A stretch of DNA of 47,030 bases, taken from assembly GCF_018380615.1 (NCBI RefSeq), contig NZ_JAGYVZ010000031.1, forward strand, positions 1 through 47,030, read 5' to 3'. The first letter of the stretch is position 1; the number at the start of each line of letters is the position of its first letter. Shown here piece after piece: positions 25,247 through 37,500 of this stretch. The notes beneath the pieces are model-generated. The model was not told where the DNA came from. It saw only the letters and a program-made list of their open reading frames with translations, and searched no databases. The DNA is from Flavobacterium psychroterrae (GTDB taxonomy: Bacteria > Bacteroidota > Bacteroidia > Flavobacteriales > Flavobacteriaceae). Both the position numbers and the translations under genes were made by a program.

Positions 25247-26875
25247 TTAGTATTCTGCAAGAAGAGATTTGTATTCAATAATTTTCTCACCAAATAATCT
25301 TTCTGAATCAACACCTTTTTGTTTGCAATATTCAAGAAGCTGATTTGATTGTACTATTGGTTCTGATTCGCTTGTGTATTTTATTGAACTTATATGTTTA
25401 AGCCATGGCTCCATACCCATCGCATAAACAAAAACAGTTTTAGCATAAAAAACATCGATCAGTGCTTTTGCCTGTTCAAAATTACATCCTGCTAATCTTC
25501 TTGATTCGTCCATATCTCTTTGTAAAGGAGTTGGCAATAATGGCCCATAAAGCCAGGATAATGGCGCTCCATGACATTCCATACCTAGAAATACAACATC
25601 AATATCACCTATTACCTTATGAATTCTTTCGTAAAGTTTGGGTGCAATATTGCATGAATCTGCAGCAAACAACATTTTAAACCCATCATTAAACTCTATA
25701 CTGTGACATATTTTACTTCTCACGTCCAAATCACAATGTTCTCCTATAAAAGGTAATCCTGTAATTTTAAAATCAGGAAAGTTTTTAATTTCCATGTCAC
25801 CAAGCTCTATAATATTTTTAAAACCTATCTTTTCAAACATAAGTTTAAGACTTGGATCCTGAATATTTCCTCCGCTGCATTTAGGAACTATTATATGACC
25901 AATCCTGCCTCTGATTCTTAATAATGTTTCAAATAATATATGATCCTGATGGTTGTGTGTAATTAATATATAATCGATTTTTTCCGGTAGATCTTCATAT
26001 GAATATCTTGAAATATCGGTTTCATAACCATAGCTAATAATTGGATCGACAAGAATTGTGGTGTCTTTTGTTTCTGTCAATATACAAGCATGTCCAAAGT
26101 ATCTTGTTAGTACTCCATCACCATCATATTTTTTATACTCTTTAGGTTTCTCGGTAGTAAAAAATGTTCTGAACAAATTTTCGCTGTCCTCATCTGTCAG
26201 TTCAAATATGTCAAGTATTTCCTGATACGTTTTAGGCTTAAGAGACATATCAAATAAGAGATCAATTTTTTCGCTGTTAAAAGGCAGGTCTAAGCTTAGA
26301 ATTTCAGGAGATGGTAATTTTGGGGTACTTAATACAAAAGTTCTGGAATCATCATCCGAAACTAAAAAGAGATTAATACTTTGAATTCTTTCATCATAAT
26401 ATTCTGTTTCATACAATAATGATTCAAAAAATCTAAAGGATGGATTATTATTGATATCATAAATTAATTCTACCAGTCCTTGTAAACTTTCCGGAATTTT
26501 TGAGTACAAATCTATTAAAGCATAGCCTTTGGCATTATTTTTCAATAAATCATGCAGTTTCAAAATATCATCATTTAAGTCTAATAGTTTAGCACAGTTC
26601 TTTGTGGTTTTGTCTATTAAATTCTGAATTTCATCAACACGTTCTCCATTATAATCAATAAAAGGACCTCCAAGCATTTTTGGATTTTTTACTGCTGCAG
26701 CATGAATCATAGGGTTTTGAACATATGACTTCATGATTTTTAAATGTCTTGATTTGATGTTCATTGCGGCTGTTGCCGGAGAAACAATATGTGGCCACGC
26801 ATACCAGTTGTCAATTAATGGCTCAATTACTAAGTTAGGTCTGATGTAAACTAAATCGTCGTTATTAAATTTCAT
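25247..26875 (-). CDS. CmlA-like diiron beta-hydroxylase (metallo-beta-lactamase fold)
   Basis: This 542-residue protein has an N-terminal domain of about 245 residues (INRPN/WPHIVSPATAAMN type) and a C-terminal metallo-beta-lactamase fold. The ligand set is complete: THNHQDH (H307, H309, D311, H312), GEHCD (E379) and AADSC (D406), followed by FLGMECHGAPLSWLYGPLL and YAMGMEPWLKH. Length, two-domain plan and ligand spacing fit CmlA of chloramphenicol biosynthesis. CmlA is a diiron monooxygenase that beta-hydroxylates an amino acid while it is tethered to an NRPS carrier. It lies 20 bp after an NRPS gene, so it probably acts on a carrier-bound residue here. The substrate is not decided; aspartate is the only predicted monomer with a beta-carbon. 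Confidence 0.82.
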   Translation of the reverse strand: MKFNNDDLVYIRPNLVIEPLIDNWYAWPHIVSPATAAMNIKSRHLKIMKSYVQNPMIHAAAVKNPKMLGGPFIDYNGERVDEIQNLIDKTTKNCAKLLDLNDDILKLHDLLKNNAKGYALIDLYSKIPESLQGLVELIYDINNNPSFRFFESLLYETEYYDERIQSINLFLVSDDDSRTFVLSTPKLPSPEILSLDLPFNSEKIDLLFDMSLKPKTYQEILDIFELTDEDSENLFRTFFTTEKPKEYKKYDGDGVLTRYFGHACILTETKDTTILVDPIISYGYETDISRYSYEDLPEKIDYILITHNHQDHILFETLLRIRGRIGHIIVPKCSGGNIQDPSLKLMFEKIGFKNIIELGDMEIKNFPDFKITGLPFIGEHCDLDVRSKICHSIEFNDGFKMLFAADSCNIAPKLYERIHKVIGDIDVVFLGMECHGAPLSWLYGPLLPTPLQRDMDESRRLAGCNFEQAKALIDVFYAKTVFVYAMGMEPWLKHISSIKYTSESEPIVQSNQLLEYCKQKGVDSERLFGEKIIEYKSLLAEY

Positions 26876-26895
26876 ATTTGGTTGTATTTAAGTTT

Positions 26896-29800
26896 TTAAT
26901 TATTTATAATATTTTCGATTAAAAAAAAGTCTTCTTGTTTTGTATTTAAATATTCATATTCGCTGTCCAGATTAATTTCAATTACAAGCCCATTTTCATA
27001 CATGATACTTTTGATACTTAACGGACTACTTTGAGTACTACTTTTATGGAGCACAACAGTTTCGTTACTTCCATTCTTTATATCCGGATTTTTAATTCCT
27101 GATGCATCAACGTTATTAAACGTTCCTAAAATAAACTCACTTAGATCGTAGTTATTTCTTGCTTTAAACGCCTTTTCAAGTACTGTGTATGGTATTTCCT
27201 GATGTTCTTTTGAAATCAAATATTGTTTCTGGATTGACAATGCCAGATCTTTTAGTGACGTTGCATTGTCGAGATTGATTTCGACAGGAATTCGATTTGT
27301 AAACTGCCCAATCTGGTTGGTTAAATCAAATCCCATAGATTCAGAGTCTCTCGAATCAACAGTGTATCTTATAAAAAAATGTTTATCATTTTGTACATAA
27401 TTTCTAATACAAAATGCCAAAATAAAATTCCCCAACAGTAACTGGTTTACTTTACAGAATTGTTTCATTTCATTGAATGCTATCACATCAATTTTTACAA
27501 TATGGCTGTTAATTTTTCGCTCTTTAGGATTTGAATATCCCAAAGGCAAATAGTTGCGTTTTGCAGGTTCCAGAATTCCTGAAAATAATTGTACCTGATT
27601 TTCGAGATCATTTTTGAATTTTTGCGATTCTATATACTCTCTTTGAATTTTTGAAAAAATACCGTTCCCGCCAACTTTAAAATCTGTGGTAATTACATTT
27701 TCATTATTATAGAGATCAAACAGTAATCCTGATATTATTTTGTTAGATTGATTATCTGTAATGACATGATGAATGGTTATATGTACTATAGCATTTTTAT
27801 CATTATGAAAAACATCAATATGACAGAGATCTCCGTTTAAATAATCAAACGGTTTGTTTCTGACTTCAGTAAAGCATTCTTCTAAATTTTGAGTGTCATT
27901 TAAATCATTATAATAGTATTTTATCGCGGGAACAAAATCTGCAATAGCTATCGTTTCCTGAAAAATATCGCCATTGTTTCTGCTTAATTTTATTCTTAAT
28001 TCCGGTACTAATTCAAAAAGACCGGTAATTGTTTTATCAAACTTTGTATTGTCAAAAGGAAACAATTCAAAAACAGAATGATTTACTGCATGAGTATAAG
28101 TGGTTTCATTGATGTATACTTTTTGATTAATTGATAACTGGACAGGATTTTCATAACTGTTTAAATTATTGAGCTGTTTGATTTCGATATCATATTTAGA
28201 TAACAGTTTAACCAAATCTTTTATCGTTGGATATTTAAGGATTGTGATTGCAGATAATTTATATCCTCTTTTTTTTAATTTGGTAGAAATCATCATTGCT
28301 AATAATGAATTACCTCCTATTTCAAAAAAATTATCGTTAACTCCAATTTCATCAACAGGCAATAATTCGTTCCATATTTCAACCAATATTTTTTCCTCCT
28401 TTGTTATTGGAGCTTCATATCTTACCTTTTCCGGCTCATATAAACTCAAAAGTTTTTTTCTGTCCAGTTTACCGTTGTTTGTCTGTGGAAATGCTTCCAA
28501 CTGAATAACAATATGTGGAATCATGTAAATAGGTAATCTTTTTTTTAGATGATCCTTTAATGTTTCTATTGCAATTTTATCTTTTGATATAATAAAAGCA
28601 GCTAATTTTGGATGAGCCTGCAGGTCTGTTTTAACAAGAACTGCTGCCGTTTGTATTTTATCAAATTCCAGTATCACCGTCTCGATCTCGCCAAGTTCTA
28701 TTCGATAGCCATTAACTTTAACCTGACTGTCATTTCTTCCCAGAAACTCTATTTCTCCATTAGAATTCCATTTGCCAACATCGCCTGTTTCATACATGAG
28801 ACCATTTTCTCTGAACGGATTATTTACAAACTTTTCATTTGTCAGTACTTCATTTTTGTAATATCCTTTTGCTAATCCGTCACCACCTATAAATATGGCG
28901 CCAACAGTACCAATTGGTTTTGGATTTAAAAATTTATCCAATACATACAATTGGGTATTATTTATTGCTTTTCCAATATTTGAAGCATCTTTAGGCTGTT
29001 CTATTTTTTTTATACTGGACCAAATAGTAGTTTCTGTAGGTCCGTACATATTCCAAACCTCCAGACTATTATTGATTAACTTTTCTGCAAGTGTTTCACT
29101 TAGCAAATCTCCTCCGCATAAAACTTTAAGTCCTTTGTTCCCTTCCCACTCAGCATTAAACAGCATTTGATAAAATCCCGGAGTAGCCTGAATTATGGTT
29201 GGTTGAATAATTTCAAGTTCCTTAATGATTAAGTCCGATTCTGATATTATACGCTGACTGGCAATGTATAAAGTGGAACCCGATATTAAAGGCGCAAAAA
29301 ATTCTAATATCGAAATATCAAATGAATATGTGGTTACTGAAAACACAATATCATCTGCGTTAAAACCCGGCTTTTGCTGCATGCTCAGCATAAAATTAAG
29401 AAGAGACTGATGTCCAATTTTAACTCCCTTAGGATTACCTGTTGATCCTGATGTATAAATTACATACATTAAATCACTGGCATCAATATCTATTGCAGGT
29501 TGTTCTTTTGATTCCGTTTCAAAAACATCCCACAAATCAATATTCAAAAATTCTTTTTTATAGATTTCAAAAAGTTTTTCATTGCTTTGAGAAATTGTAA
29601 TAACTATTTTGGAATTAATATCGTCCAAAATATATTTTGTTCTGTCTGCCGGATACTCCGGATCTATAGGCACATAGGCAGCGCCCGCTTTGATTATACC
29701 CAATATACCTATCATCATTTCTAATGATCGTTCTAAATAAATGCCAATTAACTCGCCTTTTTTTATTCCTTTTTTGACAAGATAATTAGCCAATTGATTA

Positions 29801-31503
29801 GAACGTACTTCTATTTCGTGATACGTTAAACCAGCATTTTCAAATTGTAGAGCAATTTTATTTGGTGTTAGTAAAACCTGTTTTTGAACAAAATCTAAGA
29901 TTGTACTGTTTTGTGGATAGAAAGCTTCTGTCTGATTAAATTCATTTATTATTCTATCCTTTTCGTGGTCAGAAATTAGGGTATAGTTTTTTAATTGATC
30001 ATCGGCACTATTAATAATTTTATTAAGTACATAATCGAAATGTCCTGATATTGCAATAACATCTTGTTTGTTAATAATGCTGCTGTTAAATTTAAAATCA
30101 ACAGCTAAAACTTCGCGTAAATCGGCCTGAACAGACAATGGAAAAGTGTTATTTTCCTGAACAGAATAACTTTGAATTGCTAATGCATTATCTGAATCTT
30201 TTTCTTTGTACTTATTAACCGGAAAGTTTCGAAATATAAAAATGGTATCAAAAAAATCATTTTGAATAGTATTATACTTTTTAATATTAGTTAATGATGT
30301 ATATTGAAATTCTCTTGCCTTTACATGTTTTTCCTGAATACTTTGAAGCCAACCTGCCATAGATTCGTTTTCATCAATTTTTGCCCGAAACGGAATCGTA
30401 TTGATAAACATTCCTATTTTTTCTTCATATTTGATTTCAGGTGGTCTTCCGGACACTGTCACACCAAAAACAACATCATCGGCAGAAGTATATCTTGATA
30501 ATAGCAACGACCATATCCCTTGTAATAAAGTACTGACCGTTATATTAGACTGTTTGGTATACTGAATAATCTTATCTGTTAACTCCTGATCAAAATTTAA
30601 ATAAACATCGTCATATTGATCTTGTGCATCCTCACTTTCAAGCAGATTATTAATAAATGGCAATAATGAAGGCTCATCAAAGTCACGTAAATAAGTGGTC
30701 CAGAATAATTTTTCGTCCTCCTTATTAATACTTTTTATGTATTTAATATAATCCTCAAACTTATCTTCCTCACGCACTGGCGGAGTCTCATTATTGCTAT
30801 ATAATGTATAAGCCATGATAAACTCCTTCATCAATATTTGTCCGGACCAGCCATCCCATAAAATATGATGTTTAGTCCAGATCATTCTTATCGCTTTAGA
30901 ATTTACTTGTACTAATGTTACGCGCATTAAAGGCGGCTTCTTGAAATCGAACTCTTTATTTCGTTCGTTTTGCAGCAATTTATCATACTGATTTTCTAAT
31001 TCATCGCCTTCAAAATGGGTCAAATCTATAAACTCATAACCAAATTTCAACTTTTTATATACGCATTGCACCGGTATGCTAACCTGATCGTGAATAAATA
31101 AAGTCCTTAAAATCGTATGGTTTTTTATCACATATTCCCATGCTTTTTGAAAAGCTTCCAGATGTAGTCCTTCCGGGAATTCCATACTGAATTGTGTTTT
31201 ATAAGCAGTACTTTTGGGATTATACAGACTATGAAACAAAATACCTTCCTGAAGCGGACTCAATTCATAGAGAGCAGCAACATCTTCTTTATTAATCTTA
31301 AAATTACTATTGCCTTTAGCTGTTATATCAGCTATTAATTGGCTTTTATTGTTTTTAATAAAAGTGATAATCTCTGCATCTTTTTTTATTGATTCAATTT
31401 CTCCTAAAGTTAATTTGCCTTCAACGCCCCTCAATAGCAAATCTGCACCCTGAACTTCAAGTGTAAGATTTAAGGAAGCTATTTTATTCAAAAATTCGTT
31501 CAT
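26896..31503 (-). CDS. Nonribosomal peptide synthetase, docking-C-A(Gly)-T-C*
   Basis: This 1535-residue synthetase begins with a TubC-like docking domain (about 1-60, LNLTLEVQGADLLLRG). Next is a condensation domain (about 75-510, HHILWDG at 212-218). Its opening, LSPLQEGILFHSL, is typical of C domains that take a D-residue upstream, which fits the E domain ending the preceding gene product. The A domain has pocket residues DILQLGMIWK (glycine), and the carrier serine is S1066 (GGNSLLAM). It ends in a second C-like domain (about 1110-1525) whose motif is HHVITDN (1245-1251) instead of HHxxxDG and whose opening is diverged. It has no thioesterase. It is 40 bp after the upstream NRPS gene. Confidence 0.93.
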   Translation of the reverse strand: MNEFLNKIASLNLTLEVQGADLLLRGVEGKLTLGEIESIKKDAEIITFIKNNKSQLIADITAKGNSNFKINKEDVAALYELSPLQEGILFHSLYNPKSTAYKTQFSMEFPEGLHLEAFQKAWEYVIKNHTILRTLFIHDQVSIPVQCVYKKLKFGYEFIDLTHFEGDELENQYDKLLQNERNKEFDFKKPPLMRVTLVQVNSKAIRMIWTKHHILWDGWSGQILMKEFIMAYTLYSNNETPPVREEDKFEDYIKYIKSINKEDEKLFWTTYLRDFDEPSLLPFINNLLESEDAQDQYDDVYLNFDQELTDKIIQYTKQSNITVSTLLQGIWSLLLSRYTSADDVVFGVTVSGRPPEIKYEEKIGMFINTIPFRAKIDENESMAGWLQSIQEKHVKAREFQYTSLTNIKKYNTIQNDFFDTIFIFRNFPVNKYKEKDSDNALAIQSYSVQENNTFPLSVQADLREVLAVDFKFNSSIINKQDVIAISGHFDYVLNKIINSADDQLKNYTLISDHEKDRIINEFNQTEAFYPQNSTILDFVQKQVLLTPNKIALQFENAGLTYHEIEVRSNQLANYLVKKGIKKGELIGIYLERSLEMMIGILGIIKAGAAYVPIDPEYPADRTKYILDDINSKIVITISQSNEKLFEIYKKEFLNIDLWDVFETESKEQPAIDIDASDLMYVIYTSGSTGNPKGVKIGHQSLLNFMLSMQQKPGFNADDIVFSVTTYSFDISILEFFAPLISGSTLYIASQRIISESDLIIKELEIIQPTIIQATPGFYQMLFNAEWEGNKGLKVLCGGDLLSETLAEKLINNSLEVWNMYGPTETTIWSSIKKIEQPKDASNIGKAINNTQLYVLDKFLNPKPIGTVGAIFIGGDGLAKGYYKNEVLTNEKFVNNPFRENGLMYETGDVGKWNSNGEIEFLGRNDSQVKVNGYRIELGEIETVILEFDKIQTAAVLVKTDLQAHPKLAAFIISKDKIAIETLKDHLKKRLPIYMIPHIVIQLEAFPQTNNGKLDRKKLLSLYEPEKVRYEAPITKEEKILVEIWNELLPVDEIGVNDNFFEIGGNSLLAMMISTKLKKRGYKLSAITILKYPTIKDLVKLLSKYDIEIKQLNNLNSYENPVQLSINQKVYINETTYTHAVNHSVFELFPFDNTKFDKTITGLFELVPELRIKLSRNNGDIFQETIAIADFVPAIKYYYNDLNDTQNLEECFTEVRNKPFDYLNGDLCHIDVFHNDKNAIVHITIHHVITDNQSNKIISGLLFDLYNNENVITTDFKVGGNGIFSKIQREYIESQKFKNDLENQVQLFSGILEPAKRNYLPLGYSNPKERKINSHIVKIDVIAFNEMKQFCKVNQLLLGNFILAFCIRNYVQNDKHFFIRYTVDSRDSESMGFDLTNQIGQFTNRIPVEINLDNATSLKDLALSIQKQYLISKEHQEIPYTVLEKAFKARNNYDLSEFILGTFNNVDASGIKNPDIKNGSNETVVLHKSSTQSSPLSIKSIMYENGLVIEINLDSEYEYLNTKQEDFFLIENIINN

Positions 31504-31543
31504 AACTATTTAAAATGAAATATTTATTAATGGATCTTGATGT

Positions 31544-34500
31544 CTAGAATTTTATAACTCCTTCTGATTCAAAATCTGTGTTCTCAAATAAGCTATCAAG
31601 CTCATTCATACTTAGTTTATCCTGCAAATTAAAATCTGAAGGCGTAAAATCAGTTACCTCTTTGTCCAGCGTGTGTTGAATTAAATTAGTCAGGTTATTG
31701 ATGTACATATTGGCTAGCATTTCGATGGTTTTTTTATCGTATTGCTTGTTAGAATAATCAAATGAAAATCCTAAAGTATTGTTGACAATGGCTCCTTTTA
31801 CGACTATTTTATCTCTAACAGGGTACTTTTTATTGATGTGATTTCCAGTATCCTGATCTGCGCCAATGAACCAGTTACTTTTATTAATCACATTGTCCAT
31901 CTGTCCTAAATAATTAAAAACCAAATCCCACGAGCTTCCTTTAAGTGAATTATTTATTTCAGCATCTGTATTTAGATATTTTAAAGCTCCATATCCTAAT
32001 CCTTTGTCTGGAACATTCCTGATTTGCTCTTTTACAGATTTTATCAGTTCTCCTTCTGATTCAAAATCAGCGTTTAACAAAAGAGGATACTTATTTGTGA
32101 ACCAACCCGTTGAATTACTAATGTCAATTTTTTCTGAGAATAATTCTCTTCCATGTCCTTCCAGTCCAATTACAACACTTGAATTTTTAGTCCATTCCCC
32201 TATTGTTTTTGCCAATGCAGCCAGTAAAATATCGTTAATTTCAGTATTGTACGCCTTATTAGCAGACTTGGTTAAAGATGTTGTCAGCTCTTCACTTATA
32301 TTTATAACATAATTCTCAAGTGTTTCGCGATCTTGATATTCAGATGCATAATCTGTTTTAAAAGGAGTGAAATTTTGTTTTACGTTTTCCCAATAGGACT
32401 TCTGAAGCATTACCTTATTAGAATTGGCATAACTATTTAGCAGCGTGCTCCATTCGCGATATGAACCGGTTTTTAAACCCAATTCAACATTCACGTTTTG
32501 TACTAATGCATCTAAAATAATTTCCATTTCGTCCAAAATAATTCTTAAGGAAACCCCATCCACAGCCAAATGATGAAAACAAATGAACAATCTGTTGTGC
32601 TGCTCATAATCAGGAGTTTTGATAAATGAAAATTGTGTCAAATCTCCATTATCTAAAATTTTATTGTTTTGAATTGTTTCGCAAATACCCTTAATTGTAT
32701 TTTTTAAATCTGACTCTTTTTCATTCGTTATATCAAAAGAATCAAAAACTCCAGTACTATTACTGTAACTTTGCATATAGGTATTTTCTTCACGCAAAAA
32801 CTTTAATCGCAGCGTATCATGTCTTTCAACAATAATTTTCATAGCTTTTGCAAGATGTCCTTCATTTATACCTTTACTTATCTTAAAAAATAAGTTCATA
32901 TTAAAATGTGACATATTAGAATTTTGTTCCTCAAAAAACCATTTTTGAATGGGAGTTAACGGCAATGTTCCTTCCAGAATTCCTTGTTCTGCAGTTACAT
33001 TAATATCTGATTGATTTTCAAATGCATAAGAAAGATTTGAAATAGTTTTATGATCAAACAAATCCTGAACTATAAAATTATAATCCTTTCTTTTGGCTCT
33101 GCTTACAAATTGTATTACAATGATTGAGTCACCGCCTAAGGCAAAGAAATCATCGTTTATTCCAACTTTTTCAACATTTAATAGCGAAGACCATATTTCA
33201 CATAAATCGATTTCTAATTGATTTCTTGGCGCTTCGTAATTATTGGTAGTTTCATGACCCTTTGGGCTTGGCAATGCTTTTCTGTCAATTTTTCCGTTAC
33301 TGGTCAACGGCATTTCTTCGAGCGTTACATAAATCCCCGGCACCATATAATCTGCCAGTTGAAATTGCAGGAAGTTCTTGATTTCATCTTCTTTATAGTT
33401 TTCTTTTGGAGTCAGATAACAAACCAATCGTTTATGTCCATTTTCATCTTCATCAACAAGAACAATACATTGATTAACCATGTTACTGCTTAACACTGCA
33501 ATTGCAATTTCGTTAGGCTCAACTCTGTATCCCCTTATTTTTACCTGATCATCTATACGGCCCAGGAAAATAATTTCACCATCCGGATTCATACGTACTT
33601 TGTCTCCGGTACGGTACAAAAATCCATCTCCAAATTTGTTTGCTATAAACTGTTTAGCTGTTAATTCCGGATTGTTCACATATCCTTTAGAAACTCCTAA
33701 ACCGCCTATTAGTAATTCTCCAGATGTTCCTATTGGGCATAAATCCAATTCGTCATTTACAACATAAATGGAAGTAGATGAGAAGGGCTTACCTACCGGC
33801 ACACGAGAATATAGTTCTTCTAATGAAACATAGTGAAGCAATTTACCAATGGTAGTTTCTGTTGGCCCATAATGATTTATAACTTCTACCGTACTATTTG
33901 CTGATCGTAATTTGTCTAAAACATCTACTGTTAAGGTCTCTCCTCCAAATATAATCATGCCATTAGGTAATAATAATTTATCCAGGGCTGATAATGCTTT
34001 CCAGTGAGAGGGAACAATTTTTATACAATCTATTGAATGATCAACAAAATATTGCTTAATTAATTCAGCATTCATAAGCGTTTGTTTAGAAAACCCATGT
34101 AATGTACCTCCGCCTAACAGGGATCCATAAACCACTGTTTTTCCTAAATCTGCAGAAAGTGAAGAAAGTAAACCAAAACTATTGAAACGACTCAATTTCA
34201 ATGCGTCCTCTAAACCTGAATAGTAATCTACGACATTGGCATGGCTTACCATAACTCCTTTTGGTTTACCTGTTGTACCAGACGTATAAATCACGTATGC
34301 GGTATCTTCTTCGGATATATTCACCAGATTGTTATCTTCTTTTAAGTCCATAAATTCAGGATATTGAAGATCTACTGAAAATATAGGAACCTCAAACGAA
34401 GTCATTTCGAATAAGTCATCAGAAATAATTAATAGCGCTTTAATCGATGCGTCATCAATAATGTATTTTTTACGTTCTTCAGGAAGTGCTTTATCAATAG

Positions 34501-37500
34501 ATACATATCCTGCACCCGACTTTAAAATTCCTAATAAGCAAAGCAAAGACCATTCGTTAGTATCCATAATTACACCAACGAGATCATTGGGTTTTAGCCC
34601 GTATGTTTTATTAAGATATTGTCCAAATTGCGTCGATTGTTTGTCTAAATCCTTATATGAAACACGCTCCGATCCAAAAACGTAAGCTATTGTATCGGGG
34701 TTTTTAAGAGCTTGTTTTTTAAACAGATCTATTATATTAAAACCTGAACTAACAAAAGGAACCGAATTATTATGCGTAGTTATTAAATTATTCTTTTCAT
34801 CCTGAGATAAATAAGATAATTTATTGATGGTATTGTCTTTATTCTCTACAACACTCGTTAACAAATTTGTAAAATGATTTCTCATTTTCTCTATTGTGCT
34901 TTTTGCGAAAAGATCTGTGCAATAATTTATATTGACAGCGATACCATTTTCATTTTCATGAACAAAAAATGTAAGATCAAATTTTGCCACATTACTCTGA
35001 TTTTCAAATAACTCATTGGTGATTTTTATATCATCAAATAAATTTATTTCCGGAGCAGGATTATTGTTAAAAACAAATAAATGCTGGAATAACGATGTAC
35101 GGCTACTATCTCTGCCAGTTTCGATTTTATCTACTACTTTTTCAAAAGGCACTGCTACATGATCGTAAGCTTCTAGAATCGTAGTTTTTACAAGCTTTAA
35201 TAATTCTGTAAAAGAAGTTGTTTTTTCAAATTCTGTTCTTAATGCCAGTGTATTTACAAAAAAACCAATTAGTGGCTCAAGATCTTTATTTTCTCTGTTA
35301 GAAACCGTAGTTCCTATACAAATATCGGTTTGGTTGGTGTATTTGTAAAACAGTGTTTTATAAACCGATACCAATAACATATAAAGTGTAACCTTTTCTG
35401 TTCTTGCAATTTCCTTAAGTTTAGCCGTAAGTGCTTCATCAATAAAGAAACTTTCATAATCACCTTTTGTACTTTGAATCGATGGTCTGTCAAAATCAGT
35501 TTGAAGATCCAGAATCTCAATTCCTTTTAGCTTATTCTCCCAATATTTTATCTTATTGCTATAATTTTCTTTTTCGAAATTATTTCTTTGCCATAAGGCA
35601 TAATCTGCATATTGAATTTTTAATTCTGGTAAAACAGGTTCAACATTTTGAACTTTTGATTTATATATTTCTACAAATTCATTAATTAATAATGAAAACG
35701 ACCAGCCATCTGAAGCAATATGATGTCTTACATTTAATAGTAAATACTCGTCTTTCGACAATTTTATTACGCTGGCACGTATCATAAAATCTGCCGACAG
35801 ATCAAAATCAGAATTTATAGTTTTTTCTATAAATACTTCTAATTCCGGTGTTTTATCTTTGTTTTCAAATGCTTCAGTATATTCCAGTTTCCAGCCAGAA
35901 TTATCTATTATACGCTGATAAGGGATTCCATCCTCGTTTATAAATACTGTACGTAATGATTCATGTCTTTCAATTATTTTTGAATATACATGTTCCAGTA
36001 TTTTTATGTCGATTTCTCCTTTTATCCTAAATAAAGAAGGCTGATGATATGGCGTACTCCCTTTCCAGTTATCTATAAACCACAACCGTTCCTGTGCAAA
36101 TGATAGCGGAATTCTTTCCGGACGCTCCTGAGCAATTATTGTAAACTCTTCGTCAATTTGAGATTCATTAAGTATAAAGGATGAAATTTGGGCGATAGTT
36201 GGTTTTTCAAATAAGTCGGCAATTGAAATTTCAATAGCTCTTTTATTTTTTATTTCAGAAACCAATCTGATCGCTAAAATAGAATGTCCGCCCAGAGCAA
36301 AGAAATCCTCATTGATTCCAACTCTTTCAACATTTAATAATGCCGCCCATATTGCACATAATTCTCCTTCCAATTCATTTCTTGGCGCTTCATAGGTGTT
36401 TCTACTTTCATTACCATTTGGTTTAGGAAGTTCTTTTCTGTTGATTTTTCCATTACTGGTCAAAGGCATTTTTTCTAATTGAATGTACATCGCCGGTAAC
36501 ATATATTCCGGCAAGCGCATTTGCAAAAAGTTTCTTAGTTCTTCTTCTTTGTACTGCTCATTGGCGGTTAGATAACAAATTAATCTTTTAGTACCATTTT
36601 CCTCTTCATCAACTATCACTGTTGATTCATTTACGGTATTATTGGCAAGTACTGCAATTGCTATTTCATTAGGTTCAACTCTGTATCCTCTAATTTTTAC
36701 CTGATCATCAATACGCCCTAAAAAGATGATTTCACCTTTTTCATTCATTTTTACCTTATCACCTGTGCGATATACCACTCCTTCACCAAATTTATTGGGT
36801 ATAAAATGTTTTGCTGTTAATTCCGGATTGTTAACATACCCTTTACTTACTCCGGAACCACCTATTAACAATTCTCCTGAAACACCTGTTGGACATAATC
36901 CTGATTCATCATTTACAATATAAATACCGGATGACGAGAATGTTTTCCCAACAGGTACAGTAGTATATACTTCCTGCAATGAAACTTTATGCAATAGCTT
37001 TCCTATCGTAGTTTCGGTTGGTCCATAGTGATTTACAATTTCAACAGTACTGTTTACTGCGCGCAACTTCTCTAAAATATCTACAGTTAAGGTTTCTCCT
37101 CCAAAGATAATCATGCCATTTGGCAACAATAATTGACCAGTTCCTGATATTGCTTTCCAGTGTGATGGAACAATTTTTAGACAATCTATAGATTCCTTAG
37201 TGATATATTCTTTAAGCGATTCAGCGTTCATTAACATCGGTTTTGAAAATCCGTACAATGTTCCGCCTCCCAATAAAGAACCATATAGTACCGTTTTTCC
37301 CAAATCAGCAGAAAGAGCCGACATTAATCCAAACTTATTAAATCTGGTTAACTGCAAACTTTCTTCAAGTCCCATGTAATAATCTACTACATTGGCGTGA
37401 CTTACCATAACACCTTTCGGGTTTCCGGTTGTTCCTGAAGTGTAGATTACATAGGCTGTATCTGATTCTGAAATTTTTGCCAAATCTGAATTTTTAGCTT

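Noticed and set aside
28169..28504. Plus-strand open frames inside the NRPS genes (for example this one, 32004-32312 and 39646-39936)
   Set aside because: They are antisense shadows of strongly conserved NRPS domains and repeat at equivalent places in homologous modules.
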